DNA from: Congeria kusceri
Lineage: Eukaryota; Mollusca; Bivalvia; Myida; Dreissenidae
Reading direction: 5' to 3'
Length of the DNA: 64,000 nt
Assembly (NCBI GenBank): GCA_027627225.1
Contig: CM051036.1
Location: forward strand, 41,177,926 to 41,241,925
Shown piece by piece: positions 34,429 to 45,900 of the stretch. Made by a program: the position numbers and the translations under genes. A model generated the notes under the pieces. The model was not told the DNA's origin and made no database searches. It worked only from the letters and a program-made list of their open reading frames with translations. How positions within the stretch are numbered: position 1 is the first letter of the stretch; each line of letters starts with the position of its first letter.

Positions 34429-35848
34429 CAGGTCAATACGTTCCCGTCTCGCTTTGGTCACACGACTGTCTCGTGCGTCCTTCTTTCCTATCTATTCAGC
34501 CACCCCTGTCTATTCGGCCACCCTCTGAATAATGGAAATTAATTGTTATTTCTTATTAAACTTGTGTTAATTTTTTGTTTTGGGACAATTCTATCTCATA
34601 TAATTATGCATTTTTTATATTTTAAAAATTGTGAATTTTAGATTTTGTCTTACAAAATTAGTGTATTTGAAGAAATTCTCTGAAAGCGCTACACGCTATG
34701 TGCTTAACCCGTGATTTTTTTGAAGATTCATTTAAAACAGCAATTTGTTGTTTATAAGTCTAATACAGGATGCTTTTAATGAATTTTAATTATAGTTTAG
34801 ATACATCTGAAAAAAAATATGGATGCTAGGGTGCCTTCCTAGAATTGGTCAGTAACTAAGTGAATGGTTGATCTCTTAATTATTTGGCCTTTAATTTGAA
34901 GGAGAGACCTTAAATTATCGGATTTAAAAATAAAAGCAATTTAGCTTTTAAGTGGCCGAATAAACAGGAAAAGAGGCTATAAATCTCTGTCAAACTCTCA
35001 ACAATGCTGTTTCAAATTTACGTTTAAAGATATATCAAACATTTTGTCATTTATTGTTTTCAGTATGCTTTTCCATATGTAAAATTATCTGTACAGTCCT
35101 AATATATGGATATGAATACTGTCTTTCTTTGGTCACGTTTTAACTAACACATTGCAAATTTAAAACGCATTAACACACGCAGGCATGGCATGTCCACTTG
35201 TTCAGTGTGAATTCTTACTTTTAAATTTTTACATTCATACTGACCTTTAAATTTTATATTAAATCCAAGTTTAGCGCAACTTCTGACTTAGCCATACTTG
35301 GCGTTGTTAATTAAGCACAAAAGCGGTTTTGTATGCCGTCGGATGTCAACACAGTACTGTGTAAGATACGTGCACTGACAGGTTTTATTTATTTTAGACA
35401 AATACTTCGATGATACGTCGCCTTTGGCGATATACAGTTATTGTAAAATTGTCGTTGGAATAGGCAACTTGACCTTTGTTCGGTAAATACCATATACTAT
35501 ATGCACCCGTATGTACAACGAGCGATTTAACTCGATGTAATAGCTACACGATATTTGACGCGGAAATACACATGTTATTAATAAGACAGAAGTCATAGTT
35601 TGTTCTTATTTAAATGGATTTTTTAAGGGTTGCAGGTACTTGCATTGTTTAAAATGTTATATTGCTTTACAATACAACATTTGATTTCGTTTGTTTCCTT
35701 CTCCGAATACTGGTAACTAAAGTTATTGCCAGCTAAGAGAAGAAAGGAAATAAAAGGTGATCGACTGTGTACACCAAAAAGGCTTAAACATACGACGGAA
35801 GTCAGAAAGAGATTTTGTCTAGTTGACCGTTAAAGGCATTTATGCTGT
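34429..35848. other. intergenic, no feature recognised
   Basis: AT-rich. It starts with TATTCAGCCACCC / TATTCGGCCACCC, a short direct repeat just outside the Harbinger right end. No coding block was recognised. Confidence 0.35.
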
Positions 35849-35888
35849 TCGTGCGTGCGTGCGTACGTACGTACGTACGTATGTATGC
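35849..35888. repeat. (CGTG)n/(CGTA)n microsatellite
   Basis: A run of GTGCGTGCGTGC followed by GTACGTACGTACGTAC and GTATGTATG. Confidence 0.9.
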
Positions 35889-36059
35889 GTTCTGGCATTG
35901 TATTGAGATTATCTCCCATATGCCCATCCATAAGACGTGTTAGTTTGGTAACAGGGGATAGTGCAAAAGACAGGAGACCCTCCGTCTTGCAGAGTATGAA
36001 GCATAGCATGAAGCATCTAGTGAACTGCACCTATTTTGAACGTCTCATGCGAACTACGA

Positions 36060-36150
36060 GTTCGCAGGTTAGGAACGTGTCCGTGGGCTCGAACCTGCAA
36101 CCCATGTGTACCACTAGACCACGGATCCACTACGTGGCCAGCCTTGTTGG
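36060..36150 (-). repeat. tRNA-derived SINE head
   Basis: On the minus strand TCCGTGGTCTAGTGGTA (box A, about 36108-36124) is followed about 17 bp later by GGTTCGAGCC (box B, 36086-36095). The start resembles a tRNA-Glu type D arm. The spacing is shorter than in a true tRNA and no acceptor stem pairs, so this is a SINE promoter rather than a tRNA gene. Nearby sequence to about 36380 may be its body. Confidence 0.6.
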
Positions 36151-36564
36151 TGGGAAACGGATCTTATCAATTGCCAGTTTTGCAACTAGGCCCTTGTTTA
36201 TTCTGTACAGCATGGCTTCTCCATGGCGCTATTTAAGAGTTCCAATTTGAGGATACTGAGTTATGTACTGCCGAAACGCTATCGCTCCTGTAGACTCCAG
36301 TTCTCGAAGCATTTCTATGACGCTGGACCTGTGGTTCTAGCGGTGTTTGACGAAAAGGGCGCCATTCATTTCTAGATGGTTTATGTCTACTGTTTCATAA
36401 CCTAGACTTGTGCTGTAGTATGCTGTTTCATTTGCTTTTGAGGATTGCTACATTTATTGGTCCTTAATTCAGGCTTGTAGATCAAGAGGCTATGGGACGT
36501 TTTCTCCAACTTAAATGTAGTCAAAACAAAATAACCCTAGTAAAAAACGTAGTGACAGAACATG

Positions 36565-37370
36565 TACTGGTCAGCGAGTATTTGTCGGACAGTAGTATTA
36601 TCCGGACTTTTTTAAATATTCGCGTTTCGTAACTGCTTTTCGTATTTTATCATCACAATACAAATAAACGCTTATATTTTCAAGTACGTTTCGCTTTTCT
36701 CGAAATTAGTGAGTTTATTTTTTGGTAAAACCCCAAATGTTTACGTTGATACTCTGAAACGCATGCAACTGTCGTCTGGGGAAGTAAAAATGACGTGCGC
36801 ATGCGCGATAAAATCCCAATTTGGGGCCCAGACAGGGTTTGTGATAGTTTTGGCTGTTTGCTCATTATAGCAGACGAACTCTGGTAGAACATTATTTAAC
36901 CCGCTACGACGGTAAGGGCGTGCGTACTCAGCTACATAACGTAACGTCTAGTAAACTCTTTAAAACGTTATGCTTCCGTATTTGTTTCAACGCCTTACTT
37001 ATATTTTCAAGTAATTACTAAATCATTTGATAAAGGGGTATTATTTTGATATAAATTACGCATTTGATTATTTATTTGTTGTCTAATATAGATTAATTAA
37101 AATTATAAAGCATTTCTCCGTATATTTCACTGTTTAAAAAAACGTGCGGAAAATACTACTGTCAACGTGAAAAAGACCGTGTTTAATGTACCCCTTTAAG
37201 GGCCTCAATAGTTGCGCATGCGCACAAGTGAAACTTATTTTGTTTATATACGCCAACGGGTGATCAACCCAGGATGTTACAAGCGAATTTTCATCATTGA
37301 GTTTGTTCATGAATTAAAACTGTTTCAAAATAAATGCATATTTCGTCCAACAAATACTCGCTCACCAGTA
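36565..37370. mobile_element. 806-bp element with 26-bp inverted ends
   Basis: TACTGGTCAGCGAGTATTTG begins at 36565. The reverse complement of 37345-37370 matches it over 26 bp with two mismatches. No transposase is recognised inside. The GCGCATGCGC motif occurs internally near both ends (about 36798 and 37213). Confidence 0.65.
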
Positions 37371-39310
37371 TTTGCCTTGATATGTTTTACAATTAATATT
37401 CAAATGTGTCAGTCAGAAATGTTAATCGCGTTACGATGTATAGTAGATCTAAATAAAATGTTAACAATACAGAAATATATTTTACCAATTACCCAGGCCA
37501 TTGCACATTTTTAAAAGTTATCTAATTATTTATTAGATTTATTAAAAATGTTTTGGTCCAATTTGTTTTGAATTAATGTTAAATTCGTCTGCTATGCTCC
37601 GCACCCCGATGGACTAGTCTGACGTCAACCAATCCATGTCCGATTACTCATGGACAATACAATATAGCAGACTAACGGTATGTCATACATAAAAACATAG
37701 TTTTCTAAATTGTTTGCGTTCGTTTTGCATGACGTTGTAACCAAACATCATATTTCATTTTAGTATATCCGATCTTTTAGTGATTTTTATCTTGTTGAAC
37801 GTATATCGATTAAATATACTGAATAACCTGTCTGAAAATCCATACATATAATTCGGATGTGTTGTTTACTATTGAATAAAATCCACCAGAAATTTAGTAA
37901 TGCTTATTTATATATCTTTAAATACAATCTTCTATTATTTTAAATAATTAACAACAAATGATACATTTCAATCTTATGTTAATAAAAACCATTATCCTTA
38001 TTAAAATAATATGAATTGGTCCAACAAACCATAAATAAATAAATAAATAAATGATTAATTTATTGATATTAATAATTTATTTAAACTGTTATATTTTTTC
38101 AGCGTGCAGTTTCCACTGCAAGGCATCAGTACAACAGTAAGAAGATAGAAAGAACAGAAAAAAGCCACAACATGTGTGATACTGATCTCTTCCAACTTCA
38201 CAAGACAATAAAGTTCATAAACAGAAATTTCGCTGTTCATCTGTGTGATTACTATTGTATCTAGTGGATTTATCATGAGATTATAAATTGTCAAATTAAA
38301 AAAACAAACTTTCTACAATAAGAATTTTGTATGAGTAAGTTATAAAATGTGAATATTAACCGTGTGTAGCAAACAAAGCAATAATGAGGACATCTTACAC
38401 ACTTGGCAACATACTTCAAGCATGTGTTGTCCTTTTGAAAGGTGAAAGTAAACTTATTCTATGTTTAAAATGATAATTTAATTAATTTTATATGTAGTTT
38501 TAGAGAACATTGAGCAATTAAATTTAAATATGTTCAATTATGTAGTACTGATTTGTTTGATGGTGTGCATTGCCTGAGCCTCTACTGCATACAATTATTT
38601 CAGTGAAGATTTTAATGTAGATGTTTGACTTTAGGAATATGACCATTATTTGTGTACAGTTGAAATGGTTGATTTGCAAATATTATATATATAAGTAATA
38701 CTTCACATCATATATACATTTATTGTGAAAGTAAACATGTTCAGTCATTAAAATATATTGTATGCAATAAATTGACAATTGTATTTCACTGACGAACATT
38801 TATTGCACTTATGTACATTAGCATTGTGTCATTATTAACCAGAAATATATATGTAGATGTTTTGGTTTAGAAAAGACATAAGAATATATGTGTGAATTAA
38901 CTGAGTTATTATTTGTTTGATTTGAAATTATAAATCAAATAAAGGTTTAAACAGTGTAATTAAAATTTGTTAATTATATGTATGGCCAAATAATATCACT
39001 TATAAGCTGGCATAAGAATTGTACATAAAATGATTTAGTCAATATTTCCAGTCATATCAATGTAATAAGAGTGACATGTACAGTGTTTCAGCTATAAGTT
39101 TCAAGGCATTTTCATTAATTGTATAAATTAATTGTAATTTCCTTTTTCTGTAAGGCATTCCTACTTTTCCACCTTCTTAATCATAATACCTAAGGTGAAT
39201 ATGAATAATTAATTAATACTGGTAATAATGAAACATAAATAAAAAAACACAACTGTGCAGAAGAACGTTTTATTTTAATTTATGTTTTAAAATATATAAC
39301 AGTAAAAATT
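37371..39310. other. AT-rich intergenic region with one possible exon
   Basis: At 38090-38101 a TATATTTTTTCAG acceptor-like tract is followed by 54 open codons to TAG at about 38263. No homology is recognised and no upstream exon was found. The rest is AT-rich and featureless. Confidence 0.25.
39268..39273 (-). terminator. polyadenylation signal of the small minus-strand transcript
   Basis: AATAAA on the minus strand, 38 bases beyond the TGA of the 28-codon frame. Confidence 0.5.
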
Positions 39311-39855
39311 TCAAGATCCTTTGAATTTGCCAGTACAGTTGGCCAGCCATGCACACAAAATGAATCCAGCATTTTGTAAATCAGCAACCTGAAAATAAAT
39401 ACAAAAACAAGAATTATACAGTAAGTTCTACTAGCATCAACTACTACTAACTAGATCTACATTGTTAATGTATTTCCAAATGTAATAATTCTAAAATGGT
39501 GATGCAATACACATTTACTTTTGCTGTAATACTTACTTTAACACTAACTTAATATACCGTAACGTGATTGGTCTTTATAGCATTATTAGAAATCAAATTA
39601 ACTACCAATACGCATTAACTGCTTACACTGAATTAGTTCCTAAACACTTATCCGAATATCCGAAATAGACATCAAGTTAATTTGGGTGAGCTTTTTAACA
39701 AAACTACAATTTATGCTGAAATGGCAAGCATGCATATAAAAAGACAAGACAAAGGTTGAATGAAAGGCGGAACGATATTACAACGACATGTAAAGAAGTA
39801 CGTAATTTTCAAGCTCGTTTAAAATTGCCTATAGAAAGTAACGTACCTCAGCCAT
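39311..39855 (-). CDS. possible 28-residue peptide from a spliced divergent transcript
   Basis: On the minus strand CCAAGATGGCTGAG is followed by a strong donor (GAG/GTACGT, exon end 39847). The next exon begins at 39388 after TTTATTTTCAG, continues the frame for 25 codons and ends at TGA (39311-39313), with AATAAA 38 bases on. The peptide would be MAE, then VADLQNAGFILCAWLANC and a short basic end, with a central hydrophobic stretch that could enter a membrane. The start shares a compact divergent promoter with SLC7A6OS. I do not recognise the peptide. The splice sites and polyA signal make a real transcript likely; translation is inference, and a non-coding RNA is equally possible. Confidence 0.4.
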
Positions 39856-39998
39856 CTTGGTTTAACCGGTGTTACCATTGGAGATTTGGGTGATGCCAGA
39901 CCTTTACCACGAAGTAAGTAAAGATCGGGTACCAGAATACCCGTTGGACTAGAAGACCCAAATTGACCGTTACTTCAGCAGCCATCCCGACTTGAAAA
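39856..39998. promoter_or_regulatory. bidirectional promoter between SLC7A6OS and the small transcript
   Basis: Only 143 bp separate the two divergent ATGs. The minus-strand start lies in CCAAGATGGCTG and the plus-strand start in AAAAATGGCTACC; the first fits a YY1-type site (AAGATGGC) overlapping the initiator. No TATA box is evident, as is common for housekeeping genes. Promoter activity is inferred from layout. Confidence 0.5.
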
Positions 39999-42900
39999 AT
40001 GGCTACCGTCATAAGATTAAAGCGGAAAAGGAACGACGATCCATTGCAAGTTCTGTATTTAGCCACCAAAAAGCGAAAACAACATGCCAATGAAGACTTT
40101 ACACAACATACCAATAAGGACGGGAATATCTTCAAGTTTGCGGGGACTGTTGGATCTAAAGTATATAACTATACATTATTTGTGATATATTTTCGCGGCA
40201 TGTCGAACTATTTCGTAATAATATTATAATTAGGCTGAGAAACGAGCAGTTTATCGGATTTTATGTTACTTAATATAGATGCTAAATTCGATTGCTTGAC
40301 TTGAGAATATGTCTTCTTATGTTATTGTCAGCTGGCAGATTACTGATATAGTGAGAAATTGATTGCTACCTGAGAAGTTAAGTCTAATAAATCAGACGTG
40401 CAACGAATTTTAGTGCTTTTTATATGGGGCTAAATTTGCTGGAACGTCTAATAGCAGAAAGTCCATTTATGTGGTGTTAACCAGGAAGTTAACATTTTTA
40501 TAAATTCCTATAATTTGCTACAATGAAGTTATTAATCGATGTAGTTTATATAAGCCTGCGTTTTTCCTCTATATAAAGTCGGTTCAGAAAATGGTACCAT
40601 TCCCAATCCAATTTTCTGACCATTTTTCCCAATTTGAAGTTAAAAAATTTCCAAATGTAAGAAAAAATCCAAAGAAACCCTGAAAAGATTGACGATGTTC
40701 CTTTATTTTACTTTGTTTTAACCAAGAGAAAACCTCTGCGCACACTCAAATCAGTTACTGTTAAGCACTCGGGGAAGTAGCCGCTGCAAGGTTTGGTGGC
40801 GCTGTATCGATTGGTTACTGTAATCGGCTATATACATTGCATGCAAGAATGGGAACCAGCTGCACTGTAACACATTTTGGCGAGTGTGATAATTGATGAG
40901 ACATGGCAGTTCATAACACTAAATACTACCAAAAAAAAAACATTCAGGGATGCAATCCTTTATCTAGTTATGGCTTTTATGGCAAAGCAGAAAATATAGA
41001 TCCACAACCATCATTAATGGCAGAAGATACTACTAATTTTGTTTATGTTCCATCAACCATTGACACAGACATTGTCATTGTCGAGTCTGAGAGCAAACTT
41101 GTGTCTCTTGGGCAAGTTGATACCCACCAGCATGGCATTTAAAACCATAGTCTGACTTGAAGTAAAAGAATAAATGGAACAAGTTGTTTTAGGTTTTTTT
41201 TTATGGTAACTTACTGTTTTTACATCCTTTTTGACACTTTTTAATGAAAGTGGTAAAATTCCCAATTTGGCTGAAAACGACGCAAAATTTTCCCAATTTG
41301 ACGGGAACCAGTACCATTCCTAAAGTGGTGAGGGAAAATGCTGATAAACAACACTTAAAATGCTTTACATGTGCTGAAATTTACCTAATATAATTATGCA
41401 TTTGATTCCGATTTTTACTTATGTATTAATCTACTACATGTATAAAGAGATTCCCAAAATGGCAGCCTTATTTACCACTTCAACCAATCAAAGTGGCTCT
41501 CCTGATATTGTCAAATAGAATGATGTAACACTTCTACAGTGTAGCAAAATATCGATTAAAGTTTACACTGTGGAGGACAGCGAAATATGTTTAAAAATGC
41601 AATAGTGTGTAGGTTTAAATGGCTCAGGCATGCAAAATGAAAGTGTTATCATACAAATATTTATGGAACAGTAATAAGGAATGGTTTATCTGTCCGGGTA
41701 TGTAACTTTTTTTTGCAATCCGTTCACATTAACTATCTAATTTCGGGACGTGAAAGTTGTATCAAAATCCTGTCGGAACAGTATCAACACAGAAGGAAAA
41801 CATTGCACCTCATAAATGGACTTTCTCCGGTATAGCCCATCAGAAAAACAGTGCCCATATAAAAAGTATCTTGTTTTCCCAGGGCCTACACATATAGCTA
41901 CCTGAGAAGTGAGATTGAATGTTTGTTACTTTACATTGTTATTTCCTTTGTCCTAGTCTAAAGAATTACATAATCTGTTGATTCTTAGTTATTTTTGTAT
42001 GGGGCAGAACGCACATGCCAATTTCATATAGCAAAATAACTTCACATAAATATATACATTTTTTTCTATTAAACATCCAAAAATCTTCTCTATTTTTATG
42101 TTAAAATATATTTTATAGCAATTAATAGAATAAATAGAAGTAGTTATGTGTTGAAGTCAGATGCAGCCCATATAAAAAGTACCTCAATAGTTAGTTATCC
42201 TGAACAAAAACAATAAACTCAGATATCCTCGGCAAATCTAATAATAAAAAAATAAAATACTTATTCAGTGAAATTCATTTTCATTTTAAGGATTCTGAAC
42301 ACATCGCATTGACTGTTTTGTTCATGTTTTAATTATGATTATCTTTTAGGGAGAAGGAATTTCAAAACATGTCAGAGATGCTATTCGAAAAGAGAAACTT
42401 GAAAAAGAATTCCGACAACATCAGATTGATATAGTTGGAAATGTAAGAAGCCAGGCTCGCCAAAATGCTACCCAGGTAATAGCTGTTGTATTTCCTTGTT
42501 ATGTGTACATCTTCTCAAATTAACTTCTTTATCTCAAGAAATTAAATGAAATAAAATATAATAAAATCTTGACATTTTGTTGCTCAGTATTTGAATGGTG
42601 ATTGGTTGATTTATTGATTTATTGCACTTTTGAATTTAAGGTATATATAGAGCAATGGCATAACATTGTTTTCCTGAATTGTCTTTAATAGATAAAATAT
42701 CTAAAAGATTGATTTCATTCCAATATATCAGTATTGGAATGTGTTCTGCAGTCATGACCATTATCTACATGTATATGTAGGAATTTCTCTGTTTTGATTT
42801 CATCCAATTTTGTGCTTTTTGGTACCATTCAACAGTTAGTTTTAAGTTGTAAATATGGTTTGTTTTCAGGCATCACAGAAAAATAGGTATAAAGTTGTGT

Positions 42901-45900
42901 CAAAACAGAGGGCACTGGATCTTGATAAGCTAGATGATTTGTCTTCCGAACCATTGACTAATGAGGCTACAGCATCTCAGAACATTTCAGGAAATGCAAC
43001 TGACAATGAGAGAAATGTGTTCCCTGCCTGTGATAAATGTAAATTGTCCAACAATGATGATAAAGACAACAAATCTGATGAAATTGTGTGCAGTTGTAAC
43101 TGTAAAAATGGTGGAAAAGTAGAAAAGTGTTCGAAGTCTGAAGATGACACTCGGAAAGGTACTGATGATGGTGGTACTGCTGAGAACGAATCGCAAGATG
43201 GAAGTCAAGAACTGGGGATGTTAGAGACAATTGAAAATGGTGGTGCTAGTGGAAAAGTTTATAATCTAGTTGATGTTGTAGCAGATATTGCAGATTATGG
43301 AATTCTTCCTGTAAGTACATGTAACAACTAACATGAGTTTTATCCCTTTGTCTCCAAAAAGATTTGTAGTAATTTGATTTTTTTCACAAATTTAAATTCA
43401 AAAACAAATTGATATATTATACTACCATCAGTAATTAGAAAAGAAACAATAATTATATGGACTGTACAGTACAGGGTTGAATTCAAGAACATCATATTAT
43501 AGAAGTACCTTCAATAATTAATTAGAAAAGAATGTTATGAATTGTACAGTACTTGATTTCAATATGTTCCCAGTCTTTGAAATAACCCACTTGCCCTAAG
43601 CCCAAGATATGTAACTATCTAGTGCAGTGATGTTTTTTGCAATTTTTGCAACTACCTGTGACACTGCGCCTTCCAACTAGGGCAATTTTAGCGCGACAAA
43701 CCTCAAAATGGGGAAAATAGTAAAAGTTTTTTTATACATGGTAACAGAAATTTTTTAAGCTATGTTTTTTGCTTCTTAACTTGGGTGCAAGTTATTCATG
43801 ATAGTACCATTACCGTTTTATGGATGTCTCAAACACTGATTTTTGGTTTATTTGCCTAATATTGTGTGTAAAAACAGCAATACAAGTTGTCAATTTTTAA
43901 TTGAAATACTTACCCAGCTTGACAGGATTTTTTTTTCCTATTTTGGGGAAAAAATTGGGTCATTTTAGGGGAAAATGGAAGTTTATTGGCAAGGGGAAAC
44001 TGCCTTTATTGGGCAGTAAAAATAGACAAAAAAATCACTGTATTGGGCAAGTTAAAATTTTCACCTGTCTGTCCGAAAGAGCTAGTAGAACAAAAACGCA
44101 AAATTATAACATATGAATGATTCATTAACCGACAGTGCAATTTTCAGATTTTTCTTTGAGATCTGCCATATTGCATGATTTTCTTTCCATATAACTGGCT
44201 ACACAAACAACATCACTATCATTTGAACTGTTTAGGTAATCTTTAAGTTCTATTTCCTAATTCCACCAAGTTTAGGTGGATTTGGGCAAGCTGAATTTGT
44301 ATGGTTTACGCCCAAATGGGCAAGAACTTCCAAAACATTACTGTAAAAACTGTTTTCAGGCAGCGAATTCAACTGAACAGATAACCTGCAACTCAGAGCC
44401 AATGGTGCGTGAAACCGTCCAACTATCCCAAGCAGAAGATGAATATGTGTACGACATCTATTACACCAACAGCCGTGACTTTGACTTCAGGCTGTTTGAG
44501 AGTGATTTGACGTTCGAAGCATTCAACCATGATTTCATGTATGAACGCGAAAGCGATGAAGTGGAGGATGAATTTGTGTATGGCGATGATGATGATGAAA
44601 ATGTGGAAAGCAACTGGAGGAATGATTATCCGGAAGATGATCCTAGATATATTGAGAATGAGGCAGCCAACTATGATTACGGAGAAGGTATACTTTAATG
44701 AAATACTTTAACAATCTGTGCATCCAACAGACATACTAGAATGCCTTGGTTGTTGAGTTAATTGAAAAATGTTATTTTCAAACCTTCTTAGTCTTAACAT
44801 TATGTATAGCCATTACAGATGTCAGTCAGTGAAAATAAATCTAGTGTTGTATCCGGTCATTGTACTTCTTAATTACATTTAAGTTAGTAGCAAAAACCGG
44901 GAAACGTTTATATAAGGCCAGTCTATGGTCCAGATACATGCTGTTGTAGACCTGCCTTTTTTTTTGGCAAAATTCAGCTCACATGCTTTAGCAAGCTTTA
45001 GTTATATTAAAACTAATTAATAAACAATGTCTCAGACTTGCTGACTATGAGGTATAGATTATTTGAGGCGCGTCGTGGGAAAACCGGCCCTAATGCATGT
45101 GCGTAAAGTGTCGTCCGGTATTAGCCTGTGCAGTCCGCACAGGCTAATCCGGGACGGCACTTTCCGCTTTTATGGTATTTTCTGTTTCAAGGAAGTCTCT
45201 TCTAAACATAAATTCACTGTAGGCGGAAAGTGCTGTCCTGGATTAGCCTGTGCGGACTGCACAGGCTAATCCGGGACGACACTTTACCCACATTCATTAA
45301 GTCAGGTTTTCCCACGGCGCGCCTCATTTATTTATAAGAAATACCCAGTCAATGCAAGGCTAAATGAACTTGATTATTATGTGTTTGCAGATCTCAATGA
45401 ATACCTGGCCTTTGAATCTGAGACGGGAGACCAGCTGGCAGAGTGGATGTCATGGAGATGTAACATTGGTAGGAGTGCTCCTGATGAGACAAGTATTTGT
45501 ATAAATACACATTAATATTTGGCAAATACTCATTAACAAATAAAAATAGGGGCCTCATATTGATGGCAATATTGTACACTTTAATTCAATAGCAATGGAT
45601 TTTGCAATATGTGTACATCTTGAAACTTTTAAAACCTTATTTATTTTTTAGCTCACCTGAGCACAACGTGCTCATGGTGAGCTTTTGTGATCACGTTTTG
45701 TCTATCGTGCGTCAACATTTTCATTCAAACAACATCTCCTCCAAAACCGCTTGGCAGATTTTCACCAAACTTCACAGGAATAATCCTTGGGTGACCCTCT
45801 TCCAAAATTGTTTAAATTGTTTCGGTCCGCTGCATATGTAGTCACCAGAGCTAAAAATAGATTTAAAAAGTGAAAATAAATCTTCTCTGAAACTTCAAGG

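Noticed and set aside
36086..36124. tRNA-Glu gene
   Set aside because: Anticodon arm missing and the distance between boxes is too short; SINE head instead.
38102..38265. Terminal exon of an unknown gene
   Set aside because: Acceptor-like tract and 54 open codons only; no homology or upstream exon, so not called as CDS.
40903..41142. 79-codon frame in SLC7A6OS intron 1
   Set aside because: Lies inside an apparent repeat and shows no domain or splice support.
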